Shown: piece by piece, positions 24,716 to 32,770 of the stretch
Layout: each line of letters begins with the position of its first letter
Numbering within the stretch: position 1 is the stretch's first letter
The notes under the pieces: generated by a model
Told to the model about the DNA's origin: nothing
Database searches by the model: none
What the model saw: only the letters and a program-made list of their open reading frames with translations
Source of the DNA: Thermoplasmatota archaeon
GTDB lineage: Archaea > Thermoplasmatota > Thermoplasmata > Thermoplasmatales > Thermoplasmataceae
Direction of reading: 5' to 3'
Assembly: GCA_023379435.1 (NCBI GenBank)
Contig: JAMCUH010000048.1
Coordinates: 1 to 43,674 of the forward strand
DNA length: 43,674 nucleotides
Made by a program: the position numbers and the translations under genes

Positions 24716-25336
24716 ATGTTTTGGAAAAAGAAAAATGGAGATGATCCGAATATTGACGATGAGGAATACCGTACTGAGCAGGCATATCCAGCAAAGATTT
24801 GTCCGCTCTGCTCCAGGTCATACAGTGACGACTCTGTATTCTGTAAATATGACGGGCAAAGGCTCACCATATTGAATATTAAGATACCGGAAATTCTTGA
24901 GCCCGGTGAGATGAAATGCCCGAAATGCGGCAACACTGTCAAGGCAAGGGAGGATGGCTCCTGTCCGGTCTGCGGTGAGCAGTTGGTAGACGTTTCCAAG
25001 TTGGGAAAGAAGAAATCCGTAACACTCTTTATCGATCACCTCTATCCCATAACCATAGACCAGTTTCCCTATGTTTTTGGAAGAAAGGATGTGGCCAGGC
25101 TCCTCTCTTCAGAATATATCAATCCATCTCACATTGAATTTAATTTCAACGGTTCAAAGCTCATGGTCAAGGATGTTAAATCCCTTAACGGCTCCAAGGT
25201 CAATGAGCTGATAATAGGAATGAAGGGAAAGAGCTTCGGGGAATTTGAGGTCAAGAATGGTGATACCATAGAACTTGGTCTTAACGGATCCAACAAGGGC
25301 GAGATACGAATGAGAGTGAAGATCAATGATACGTGA
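24716..25336 (+). CDS. Zinc-ribbon and FHA-domain protein
   Basis: Probable phosphothreonine reader of the adjacent kinase. Residues 29-46 are a CxxC...CxxD ribbon (C29, C32, C43, D46) and 68-86 a second, complete ribbon (C68, C71, C83, C86). Residues 100-203 form an FHA domain: FGR (121-123), NPSH (136-139), and LNGSKVN (157-163). The usual S-R-x-H of FHA domains is N-P-S-H here, so the phosphopeptide-contacting Ser is replaced by Asn in my alignment. No membrane segment is present. The gene leads a head-to-tail set with a membrane kinase and a PP2C phosphatase; a 43-base gap separates it from the kinase. Binding partner is unknown; autophosphorylated kinase is the obvious candidate. Confidence 0.9.
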   Translation: MFWKKKNGDDPNIDDEEYRTEQAYPAKICPLCSRSYSDDSVFCKYDGQRLTILNIKIPEILEPGEMKCPKCGNTVKAREDGSCPVCGEQLVDVSKLGKKKSVTLFIDHLYPITIDQFPYVFGRKDVARLLSSEYINPSHIEFNFNGSKLMVKDVKSLNGSKVNELIIGMKGKSFGEFEVKNGDTIELGLNGSNKGEIRMRVKINDT

Positions 25337-25379
25337 AAATCCCTTTGAAGGGGAAATCAACACCAAAAGGAAGTGAGGA

Positions 25380-28004
25380 ATGGACAGGGGGTCCATCAGA
25401 AAGACGCTGTTCTATGCGGCATTCATTTTTGTTGTTGCAGTTATATTGCTGTACATCTCAGGCTATTATACGGGTTTCAATCCGCTGTCATACTTTGTCC
25501 CGTACTCTCTCGTAATAACTGCCAGCATCATACTTGTTTTTTCAGTATGGTTCGTCCTCATACTTGTCGGGAACAGGAGATATCCCGATGAGAATAAGGC
25601 AAAACCATCCACAGGATCCCTTCTGATGCTTGTTTTTTTCATGTTTGTGACTTCGTTTGTCTCCATTTACTATGTGATTTCAAAAATAGGCAGGCCCTGG
25701 GATCTAACAGTGCTCATACCGCTGGTGCCTCTTTATACATACAGCGATTTCCGGAGAAGAAAGACTAAACTCAGGAAGAATGCAAGGAAGAAAGACCCGA
25801 GAAATCCTGTTCAGGACATAGTTTCAATCCTAATGGCCGGTTCCCTGGGTTTCTTCATTTACATGGGAAAGCCATTTATACTTTACATAGCACTGCTTCT
25901 CGCAGCTCTTTCCTTCATGTCAATGGCAGGAAAGAGCCGGACATACTCTTCGTTCAGGTACATGTCATCAAGGATTGTAATACCATTCTCGGCAGCATTT
26001 ATGTTGACAGATTTCTCACTCTATTATGGAGCAATAAAAAGCAGCGGCATACTTCTTGTACCCATAGTTATAATTGCATTTCTGATCAGCTCTGCCATCA
26101 TCGTGACATTCAGGAGGAGGCCTCTCTTCTACTATCTTGGCATGCTTTTGATGTTTGCTACCTCTGTTCTCGGTATACTTGATTTGATGAGATACTACAG
26201 CAGCTATCCCATGTCCTTCCTTACCCTCACAGGGGTTGTGGCATATATTCTGGCACTTTCCGGTGATGATGCTATGGATGACAACCATAATATAGCCAAC
26301 TCATTCAGGCTGTTCAAAAATAGCTCTGTGTATTTTTCAGCCGTGCTGGTTGTTGTGCTATTTGGTCTTCTCTACTTCTTCAGATTTTTTGATATCAGTG
26401 TACACGGCTCTGACGGTCTGGCATATGTATCGGCCTATCTGTCTAATTCCTTCAGGTATACCATTCTGGACACCCTTGGAACAACTGCACTTCTCATTAT
26501 GGCACTTCTTGCCGTATCGGTACTCATAGGGTCGAGAAAGATAAACGTCATACTTTTTGCCCTGATGATCCTGCTGTTCGGATATGGACTGTATTCCGCT
26601 GTATCACTGAAGGATCCAGGTGTATGGGATATCAACTCCATATATGCAATCTCCATAACGGTCATTGTTGGTGCTGCAGTTTTCTATGAACCCTCATTCA
26701 GGTTCATGAGATCATACAGCTCCAGAATTTCAAGGAAGTACAGCATAAGCTACCAGATGGGCACCGCAAGGTACCTCAGGGGCAGATTCGACGTGGACAC
26801 AACTGTGGATAAAAGCAAGAATAAGGATTTCCTTGGAGCAGGCGGTTTTGCATATGTTTTCAAGGGGAAGGATACATTGACCAACCGTGATGTGGTAATA
26901 AAGGTGCCCAGGGTATTCGACGAGGAATCCAAGACAGAGAGGGAGAGAAAGCTGCACATGCAGGAGTCCGTGAGGCAGCTTTACGAGGAGAGCAAGATCC
27001 TGAGCCAGATCAGTTATCCCGGTATCGTCGGTCTTGTTGATTACTTCAAGGAAGGGGACCAGTATTACCTTGTTGAGGAATATGCAGATGGAAAGAACAT
27101 GTCTTCCTATCTGGGCGATAACATCAAAAACGGTACACCTCTTGATGAGGCAAACTCCATAAGACTTGCTCTTAGCCTTCTCTTTTCCGTCAATTACATG
27201 CACATGCATGAGATATACCACAGGGACCTCAACCCGGGAAACATAGTACTTACAAAATCGGGACCGAAGATTATAGATTTCGGCACATCGAAGAATCTTT
27301 CCATGAGAGTATCAACAGCATTTTTCACTCACAGCCAAAGAATCGGCGTTCCATGCTATCATCCCCCGGAGCTTGATATAGAGGACAAGATCAATATTTC
27401 AGCGGCTTATGACACATATTCTGTCGGGGCCCTCATATGCTCCATGCTAACCGGGCAGTTCCTGGACAGCAGTGAAATGAAAAAGAATTATGGATATGAA
27501 TACATAACGGAAGATTATTTGCAGAGGGAGATAAGGCCCAGGGCATCAGACTGGTTCTACAGAATAATAAGCAAGACGCTATCTTTCAAGGCTGATGACA
27601 GGTACCAGAGCGCATTCGAGATGATAGCCGATATCATGGGTCTCAAGGGCAATTACATAGTAACAGACATGGGATTCATATACCCCATGGAGCATGGGTC
27701 ATCCTATGATGTCATCCTCTCCTCGGAGTACAAGGTTCCACATGTTGGGTCAAACGTTGTCAGAACCAAGACGGTTGAACTTTATGAAAACGGGAAGTTT
27801 AACAATGTATCTGTGGGAAAAATAGGGGTGATAGGCATGGAAAACAACTTTAAGCTTGAAACCACCGGGAAGAGGGCATTTTATATAAAAGCAATAGGAT
27901 CATACCCGGAGAAAAGAAATGAGGTAACGCTGGTGCCAAGGGTGATTTACTCATTCAGGCAGGATTTAAGATACGCTAATTTTTCGTTCTACACAGTGAG
28001 GTAA
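25380..28004 (+). CDS. Polytopic membrane Ser/Thr protein kinase
   Basis: An 874-residue kinase with an unusual membrane half. Residues 8-450 carry about 12-14 hydrophobic helices separated by short loops, one of them very basic (RRRKTKLRKNARKKDPR), and no large extracellular domain. The kinase domain spans about 475-750: glycine loop LGAGGFAYVF (485-494), Lys508 in VVIKVP, HRDLNPGN (614-621), DFGTSKN (633-639) and the substrate-binding GVPCYHPPELD. Catalytic residues are all present. The last 120 residues are a beta-rich region that I do not recognise (IYPMEHGSSYDVILSSEYKV and later). It lies between an FHA protein and a PP2C phosphatase, so it is probably the writer of that circuit, sensing something in or across the membrane. 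Confidence 0.93.
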   Translation: MDRGSIRKTLFYAAFIFVVAVILLYISGYYTGFNPLSYFVPYSLVITASIILVFSVWFVLILVGNRRYPDENKAKPSTGSLLMLVFFMFVTSFVSIYYVISKIGRPWDLTVLIPLVPLYTYSDFRRRKTKLRKNARKKDPRNPVQDIVSILMAGSLGFFIYMGKPFILYIALLLAALSFMSMAGKSRTYSSFRYMSSRIVIPFSAAFMLTDFSLYYGAIKSSGILLVPIVIIAFLISSAIIVTFRRRPLFYYLGMLLMFATSVLGILDLMRYYSSYPMSFLTLTGVVAYILALSGDDAMDDNHNIANSFRLFKNSSVYFSAVLVVVLFGLLYFFRFFDISVHGSDGLAYVSAYLSNSFRYTILDTLGTTALLIMALLAVSVLIGSRKINVILFALMILLFGYGLYSAVSLKDPGVWDINSIYAISITVIVGAAVFYEPSFRFMRSYSSRISRKYSISYQMGTARYLRGRFDVDTTVDKSKNKDFLGAGGFAYVFKGKDTLTNRDVVIKVPRVFDEESKTERERKLHMQESVRQLYEESKILSQISYPGIVGLVDYFKEGDQYYLVEEYADGKNMSSYLGDNIKNGTPLDEANSIRLALSLLFSVNYMHMHEIYHRDLNPGNIVLTKSGPKIIDFGTSKNLSMRVSTAFFTHSQRIGVPCYHPPELDIEDKINISAAYDTYSVGALICSMLTGQFLDSSEMKKNYGYEYITEDYLQREIRPRASDWFYRIISKTLSFKADDRYQSAFEMIADIMGLKGNYIVTDMGFIYPMEHGSSYDVILSSEYKVPHVGSNVVRTKTVELYENGKFNNVSVGKIGVIGMENNFKLETTGKRAFYIKAIGSYPEKRNEVTLVPRVIYSFRQDLRYANFSFYTVR

Positions 28005-28009
28005 TAAAA

Positions 28010-28816
28010 ATGGATATTGGATCAAAAAGTATACGGGGAAAGGTCAGGGAGAGAGACGAGGACGCCATTCTTGTAATGGGGAGGCAGATAAGCTCGGAGC
28101 ATTCCAACGACGAGGCATATTTCTGCGCTCTCGCAGACGGTATGGGAGGTGGCGATGCAGGCGATATTGCCAGCAGGATTGCTCTGCAGACAATGGAGAG
28201 TATTGGATTCAAGCTCCTCTCAAGGGTTACCACTGATCCGGGAAAGATCGTTGAGGAGATCAACGATGGATACAGAAGGGCCGACAGGAAAATAGTGGAA
28301 TACAGCATGGAAAACTCCCTGAGGGAGATGGGGACAACCCTCGTGACAGCATATTACGTAAATGGCATGCTCTATGTGGGGAACATAGGGGACAGCAGGC
28401 TGCTCATATTCAACGACGGAAAGGTATCCGCCAGGACAACTGATCACTCATACGTGCAGACACTTGTTTTCTCCGGTTCCATAAAGGATTCGGAGGTTAA
28501 CACGCATCCGAGGCGAAACGAGATGACAAAGGCGCTGGGCTTCCAGGGGTTTGCACCAGACATCTATATATGGAAGATATTCAATGGCGATTCTGTTCTC
28601 CTATGCTGTGATGGGCTATGGGAGCCACTGGACTATGCCACACTTGGTGCTGCAGCAAATTCAACAATGACATCAATGGAGGCTGTTGAACAGCTGGTGA
28701 ACCTTGCCAACGAGATTGACGGAACAGATAACATCTCAGCCATAATGTTCAGGCCACGTGTAAAGACCTCTTTGGAGAAATATTCAAGGAAGCCTACAAA
28801 GGCAGCCCCTAAATGA
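28010..28816 (+). CDS. PP2C-family Ser/Thr protein phosphatase
   Basis: Metal-dependent phosphatase that should reverse the action of the preceding kinase. Motifs in order: RERDEDA (13-19), ADGMGGGDAGD (42-52) with metal ligand Asp43, EMGTTLVTAYYV, VGNIGDSRLLI, DHSYV, LLCCDGLWE, and GTDNISAIMF near the end. All metal-binding aspartates of the family can be located. Length (268 residues) is standard, with a basic C-terminal tail (KTSLEKYSRKPTKAAPK). It starts five bases after the kinase stop, so the two are cotranscribed and probably made in matched amounts. PP2C enzymes are known in Thermoplasma but are rare in archaea generally. Confidence 0.96.
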   Translation: MDIGSKSIRGKVRERDEDAILVMGRQISSEHSNDEAYFCALADGMGGGDAGDIASRIALQTMESIGFKLLSRVTTDPGKIVEEINDGYRRADRKIVEYSMENSLREMGTTLVTAYYVNGMLYVGNIGDSRLLIFNDGKVSARTTDHSYVQTLVFSGSIKDSEVNTHPRRNEMTKALGFQGFAPDIYIWKIFNGDSVLLCCDGLWEPLDYATLGAAANSTMTSMEAVEQLVNLANEIDGTDNISAIMFRPRVKTSLEKYSRKPTKAAPK

Positions 28817-28870
28817 TGGATTCAAAATTTCCAGTTCATGTCACAGGTTTCGGATACGAGATCAGGGGAA

Positions 28871-28879
28871 AATTTAATA
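28871..28879 (+). promoter_or_regulatory. TATA box before the first small gene of the module
   Basis: AATTTAATA is centred 27 bases before the ATG at 28902. It suggests that the two small genes can be transcribed separately from the kinase-phosphatase genes. Confidence 0.55.
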
Positions 28880-28901
28880 CCTTGTCTGACTTTTTGTTTT
28901 A

Positions 28902-29222
28902 ATGGACTGTCCAACATTGATTTCCCAGATAAAGAACAAATACATCAAGATAGTGAAGGTTGTAGAGAACAAGGGGAGCGAAGATCTGCCCTCTCAGGAT
29001 TATCTATCAGCACAGTCGGAGTTCCTGAGGTGGTTCGAAGAAATAATAAAGAATGCCTCCGTGGAAAACGGGGAGCTTTCCATGTCTGCCAAACAGTGCA
29101 TCCTTTCCACAATAAACGAGGATGGGGAAGGAAACGGGAACCAGGAACTCATAGAAGCGCTCTCACTTTTCTCTGATAAGAGGATTCTTGAACTTTTTGG
29201 AGTGAAGATATTTTCAGACTGA
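28902..29222 (+). CDS. Small protein of unknown function downstream of PP2C
   Basis: A 106-residue, probably all-helical soluble protein that I do not recognise. It begins MDCPTLISQIKNKYIKIVKV, has a polar middle and a predicted helix around IEALSLFSDKRILELFGVKI. It has two cysteines that do not form a metal motif. It carries its own TATA box and a start that looks leaderless, 85 bases after the phosphatase stop. Its location suggests a partner or substrate of the kinase-phosphatase pair; no sequence feature proves this. Confidence 0.78.
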   Translation: MDCPTLISQIKNKYIKIVKVVENKGSEDLPSQDYLSAQSEFLRWFEEIIKNASVENGELSMSAKQCILSTINEDGEGNGNQELIEALSLFSDKRILELFGVKIFSD

Positions 29223-29244
29223 TTCCATATATGGAAGCGATATA

Positions 29245-29586
29245 ATGGTTACGAATCTGAACAAAAAGATATCGGATATTTTCAATCTGCTCCCGTCGGA
29301 GGAGATTTACACCGAGGCAATACGCGAGATAATGAAGGACCTCATAAAGGAGTTCATAAAGCAGGAGATCAACAGGAACCCTTCCCTTAAAAAGGCGCTT
29401 GTTGAAGCCATGAAGCAATTCATGGAGGCAAAGCTGAAGGAATACGACTCCATGGCAAAGATGGCAAAGGTATCAGCCAGCATAGGTCTGGCAATAGCGC
29501 CCAAGGATCTCAAGGACGAAGCGGTCAGGGACTTTGTTGAAACGTTCCAGAAAGAGATAGAAGATATAATAAGGAAAACTTTCTGA
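29245..29586 (+). CDS. Small helical protein of unknown function
   Basis: A 113-residue protein rich in Lys, Glu and Ile that should be mainly alpha-helical and may form a coiled coil (MKDLIKEFIKQEINRNPSLK, VEAMKQFMEAKLKEYDSMAK). A short small-residue stretch, VSASIGLAIAP, interrupts the charged helices and could contact a membrane or fold back. It starts 22 bases after the previous small gene, so the two are likely cotranscribed. I cannot assign a family. It ends one base short of the convergent polymerase subunit gene. Confidence 0.78.
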   Translation: MVTNLNKKISDIFNLLPSEEIYTEAIREIMKDLIKEFIKQEINRNPSLKKALVEAMKQFMEAKLKEYDSMAKMAKVSASIGLAIAPKDLKDEAVRDFVETFQKEIEDIIRKTF

Positions 29587-29587
29587 G

Positions 29588-30991
29588 TCAGCCCTTGAAA
29601 TCCCTTATCAGAATGCTTCTGGAGTTAAGGTCGAAGAGTGTCAGCATGGATGGATTGGGGCTGAAATTCATCATCTTCTGATAGTCCGTCTGTGACTGCC
29701 ACGTGGAGGAGTTAACATACCGAACACCACGGTAGTTACCAACTGCATGTGAATGCACATGTCCCGTGATGAATATGTCCGGGACATTTTCAATAACATG
29801 CCTGTCCTCTCTTGACGGCACGATCGGGGTCTTTCCACCGTACCTTGGAGCAAGGTGTCTCCTCCTTAATATTTCCTCTATGGCCTTTCCTATGGTTTCA
29901 AAATTTGCCCCTGGGATAAGTTCTATCATATCGTTCAATGACATACCGTGGTAAAGGAGGACCTGCTTCCCTTCAATTTCAAGGGTAAACGGATTTGGCA
30001 GTAACGTTACGTTACTGTTGAACATCTTCCTTATCTTTTCTGAAAAGACTGGCTGTGGTTCAGGGAGCCTTACCACGTCGTGGTTTCCAGGCATTATGTA
30101 CACCTTCACATCACCAGGAATTTCTGATATAAGATCAGACAGCATCTCATACTGCTCAAGCGGATTCAGAATCTCGAGATCATTCTCCTGTCCTGGATAC
30201 ACACCGATGCCATCAACCACATCGCCGCTGAGAACCATATATTTGATCTGTTTTGAATCCTCAGATGAAGACTTAATCCACTTAATCATCCTGGAGAATT
30301 CATCCTTCCTGAACGTTTTGCTTCCGACATGGATATCTGAAACGGATGCAATGTAGACCGGTTCCTTATGGGTTTCGTCAATTACCCTGAATGGAATATC
30401 AGGTCTAACGATCTCATTGGCGAATATCACCTTCTCCTTGTCACCGGATGAAACTGAACCAACAATGCCTATGACCTCATCCTCCAGTATAACCTCATCA
30501 AATCCTTTTTTTCCTTTCATCAGTATAACTGTTATGCTGTCATCGAGATCCTCTATCACTATCCTCTTGTGACCATTCTTCGTGACGGATGTTGAGGAGA
30601 CCATTCCAACAACCTTGACCTCTCCGGTGGATTTCTTTGCGGAAGATATGCTGCTTGTCCCTCTCATTGCGATGGAGGTTGTTATTATCTTGCGAAGTTT
30701 TTCATACCTGCTCACAAAATAACCTCTGAATTCTTCCACTGAACTGTCCCTCACAAGATCAGGTACGTAGATCTCAAAATCTCTCCCGCTGCTCGGTGCA
30801 GGTTTTTCCAGTATCCTGAACAGGTCTTTCTCAGATATATAACCACTATTCATGACGTCGTCCGTAAGAAGGCCGTTTATGAAGCTGCCCATATTTTTCT
30901 CCAGAATAATGTCAAGAGCTCCCGGAGACAGAAGAATGCCCTTCTGTGTGAAGAATTCAAGAATCTCAGCCTTGTCTCTATAGAGGGGCAT
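29588..30991 (-). CDS. DNA polymerase D small subunit (DP1)
   Basis: Small subunit of the euryarchaeal replicative polymerase D; it has the 3'-5' exonuclease that proofreads. The N-terminus (residues 1-120) is the helical/linker region, an OB-fold follows (VKVVGMVSSTSVTKNG), and the calcineurin-like phosphoesterase core has SDIHVGSKTF, LSGDVVDGIG, MPGNHDVVRLPEP, LYHGMS and TGHVHSHAVGNY. All metal ligands appear present, so exonuclease activity is expected. The open frame extends 20 codons further up to 31051, but ATG at 30991 lies 25 bases after GATTTAATC on this strand. That gives 467 residues. The large subunit DP2 is not in this window. Confidence 0.95.
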   Translation of the reverse strand: MPLYRDKAEILEFFTQKGILLSPGALDIILEKNMGSFINGLLTDDVMNSGYISEKDLFRILEKPAPSSGRDFEIYVPDLVRDSSVEEFRGYFVSRYEKLRKIITTSIAMRGTSSISSAKKSTGEVKVVGMVSSTSVTKNGHKRIVIEDLDDSITVILMKGKKGFDEVILEDEVIGIVGSVSSGDKEKVIFANEIVRPDIPFRVIDETHKEPVYIASVSDIHVGSKTFRKDEFSRMIKWIKSSSEDSKQIKYMVLSGDVVDGIGVYPGQENDLEILNPLEQYEMLSDLISEIPGDVKVYIMPGNHDVVRLPEPQPVFSEKIRKMFNSNVTLLPNPFTLEIEGKQVLLYHGMSLNDMIELIPGANFETIGKAIEEILRRRHLAPRYGGKTPIVPSREDRHVIENVPDIFITGHVHSHAVGNYRGVRYVNSSTWQSQTDYQKMMNFSPNPSMLTLFDLNSRSILIRDFKG

Positions 30992-31011
30992 GAACCTATC
31001 ATATCCGGATC

Positions 31012-31020
31012 GATTAAATC
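31012..31020 (-). promoter_or_regulatory. TATA box of the DP1 gene
   Basis: Minus-strand GATTTAATC is centred 25 bases before the ATG at 30991 and lies inside the longer open frame, which argues against that longer start. Confidence 0.6.
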
Positions 31021-31194
31021 TTTTGTTGTGTTTTCTTTTTGCAATAAGCAATGTTCACATAGATAAATCAGTATGTATCACTAGTAAGAACCATTCCTGA
31101 GCATGATTGTAAACTGCATTCATGGAAGCCCTAATAATAGGATTCTGCTTTAAATTATGCCCGGTCGTCACATGAGAAATATAGTATAATAAAT

Positions 31195-31203
31195 AATTTA
31201 TAC
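31195..31203 (+). promoter_or_regulatory. TATA box of the uracil-DNA glycosylase gene
   Basis: AATTTATAC is centred 28 bases before the ATG at 31227. Confidence 0.6.
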
Positions 31204-31226
31204 TCGTTAGAATTGGTAGTGCACTT

Positions 31227-31832
31227 ATGGTAAACTTTGATAATCTATGCCAGACAATATCGGTATGCAAGGACTGTGATCTCTATTACTCGAGAAAAAA
31301 TGCGGTCTGCGGAGAGGGAACAGCCTCATCCGGCATCATGATCGTCGGGGAAGCCCCCGGTCAGAAGGAAGATTTGGAGGGAAAACCGTTCATAGGCAGG
31401 AGCGGCAAGCTACTTGACAGCATACTCAGCCGTGAAGGTCTTTCAAGATCAGAGGTATACATATCCAACGCAGTTAGATGCCGTCCCAAGCTTGGTGTTG
31501 CTCCGAAGGTTGCAGAGATAAAGAAATGCTCCAAATACCTGAAGTACGAAATAGAGAGTATAAAACCGAGAATCATTGTTCCCATGGGAAATTCAGCTCT
31601 TAAGGCAGTGGGTATTGTTCTGGGATTCTCCTTCCCAAAGGTTACCGAAATTTCCGGAAAGATCTACAAGGTTAAGGATTATTACGTCATACCGCAGTTC
31701 CATCCGGCAGCTATTCTCCGGAACCCGAAGAAGCTTGAGATATTCAAGGACAACTTTGTCAGCACAATTTCTTTCCTCATGGGAGTGACCGGAAAAGAGG
31801 GCCTTTCAGAAAGAGAAGTTCTCAAGGCCTAG
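31227..31832 (+). CDS. Uracil-DNA glycosylase, family 4 (4Fe-4S)
   Basis: Removes uracil from DNA arising by cytosine deamination, a major lesion in hot acid. Motif A GEAPGQKEDLEGKPFIGRSG (41-60) and motif B FHPAAILRNPKK near residue 158 mark family 4. Four cysteines, C14, C17, C85 and C101, match the 4Fe-4S cluster pattern. The 201-residue length is typical. The start is well supported by a TATA box. It overlaps the convergent secreted-protein gene by 4 bases. Endonuclease III, which acts later in the same repair pathway, is encoded at 38093. Confidence 0.95.
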   Translation: MVNFDNLCQTISVCKDCDLYYSRKNAVCGEGTASSGIMIVGEAPGQKEDLEGKPFIGRSGKLLDSILSREGLSRSEVYISNAVRCRPKLGVAPKVAEIKKCSKYLKYEIESIKPRIIVPMGNSALKAVGIVLGFSFPKVTEISGKIYKVKDYYVIPQFHPAAILRNPKKLEIFKDNFVSTISFLMGVTGKEGLSEREVLKA

Positions 31833-32674
31833 GACTTTGTTCTTCTCCTTATGAACATGCCTGCTATGATGGCCACAATTATCACCGCCCCTGCGGCTGC
31901 ATATATGTAGGAGGTTGGCAGTGTTTGCTTTGCCTCGTAAACAATATCGTTGCCGTATGGTACTGCATACCCTGGCGTAACGATGCTGTATGATGGATCT
32001 GCATATACTGTTATGGTGTTATTGTAAGCAGAATACCTTGAATAGAGGAAAGATGATGATGAGCAGGAGAAGGTTGTCCTATCCAGGGATGAGCTGAAAC
32101 TTTTTGTCCAGGAGCTAAGAGGCACAGACATACCGCTCATGTTAACATATACGAGCCCAAGCGGTGAAAGGACTGAAAGTATAATAAGCAGCTGTGCTCT
32201 TGTAAGAATCTCCTTAGCGTCACCGATTTCAAAATAATCACGAACAAAGGCATGGAATGATGCGGATCTCCAGGTTAGGTTCCAGGCCCCTGAAGAATAG
32301 GCCCCTGACAGACTGTAAAGGAAACCCATGGACATGTTGTAAAGGATCGTGTCACCGTAAACTGACATGTGTCCCATATAGCTAAGGGACAGATTGGAAA
32401 CCGCAGCGGCGGAATCCATGGATGCAATGGAGTTTGATAAGTTTCCATAAACGGATGTGCTGGAATTCAGCGTCTCCTTTCCAGAAACGTTAAAAAGACC
32501 CATGGATACAAGAGCAATGCCTGGGCCGGTTATGTTAACACTGAGTGTGTAATTCTCATTCACAGCGGCAATATTTGTGGTCCTGTTGAGATCTATGGTT
32601 CCCGAGCTGGCGAATGAAATGGGGGATACCAACATCACAAATGCCAAGAATGTTAATGCTGCTATCCTTTTCAT
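31829..32674 (-). CDS. Secreted, C-terminally membrane-anchored protein of unknown function
   Basis: A surface protein with a classical signal peptide (MKRIAALTFLAFVMLVSPIS, cleavage likely near FASSG) and a C-terminal membrane helix (YIYAAAGAVIIVAIIAGMFI) followed by RRRTKS as stop-transfer. The 220 residues between are rich in Ser, Thr, Tyr and Asn, with about a dozen N-x-S/T sites for N-glycosylation, such as NRT, NIT, NSS and NLS. No enzyme motif is visible. The two cysteines are one in the mature part region SFSSSLDRTTFSCSSSS only, so no disulfide pair is evident. The UDP-sulfoquinovose synthase homologue in this window suggests that such proteins may carry sulfated glycans, which is inference. 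Confidence 0.85.
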   Translation of the reverse strand: MKRIAALTFLAFVMLVSPISFASSGTIDLNRTTNIAAVNENYTLSVNITGPGIALVSMGLFNVSGKETLNSSTSVYGNLSNSIASMDSAAAVSNLSLSYMGHMSVYGDTILYNMSMGFLYSLSGAYSSGAWNLTWRSASFHAFVRDYFEIGDAKEILTRAQLLIILSVLSPLGLVYVNMSGMSVPLSSWTKSFSSSLDRTTFSCSSSSFLYSRYSAYNNTITVYADPSYSIVTPGYAVPYGNDIVYEAKQTLPTSYIYAAAGAVIIVAIIAGMFIRRRTKS

Positions 32675-32696
32675 ATGAACATTTAGAATGACTATG

Positions 32697-32706
32697 GATT
32701 TAAACG
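32697..32706 (-). promoter_or_regulatory. TATA box of the secreted-protein gene
   Basis: Minus-strand GTTTAAATCC is centred 27 bases before the ATG at 32674. Confidence 0.55.
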
Positions 32707-32770
32707 TTTCCTAAAAAATTATGTCATGAAATCGTTAAAATGTTTCATGGGATCCGATGATCTCACTGCA

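Noticed and set aside
26730-27221. 163-codon minus-strand frame inside the kinase gene
   Set aside because: Antisense to the catalytic region of an intact kinase, with no start signals.
31055-31270. Minus-strand 71-codon frame between DP1 and the glycosylase
   Set aside because: It overlaps both promoters and the glycosylase start and shows no protein-like pattern.
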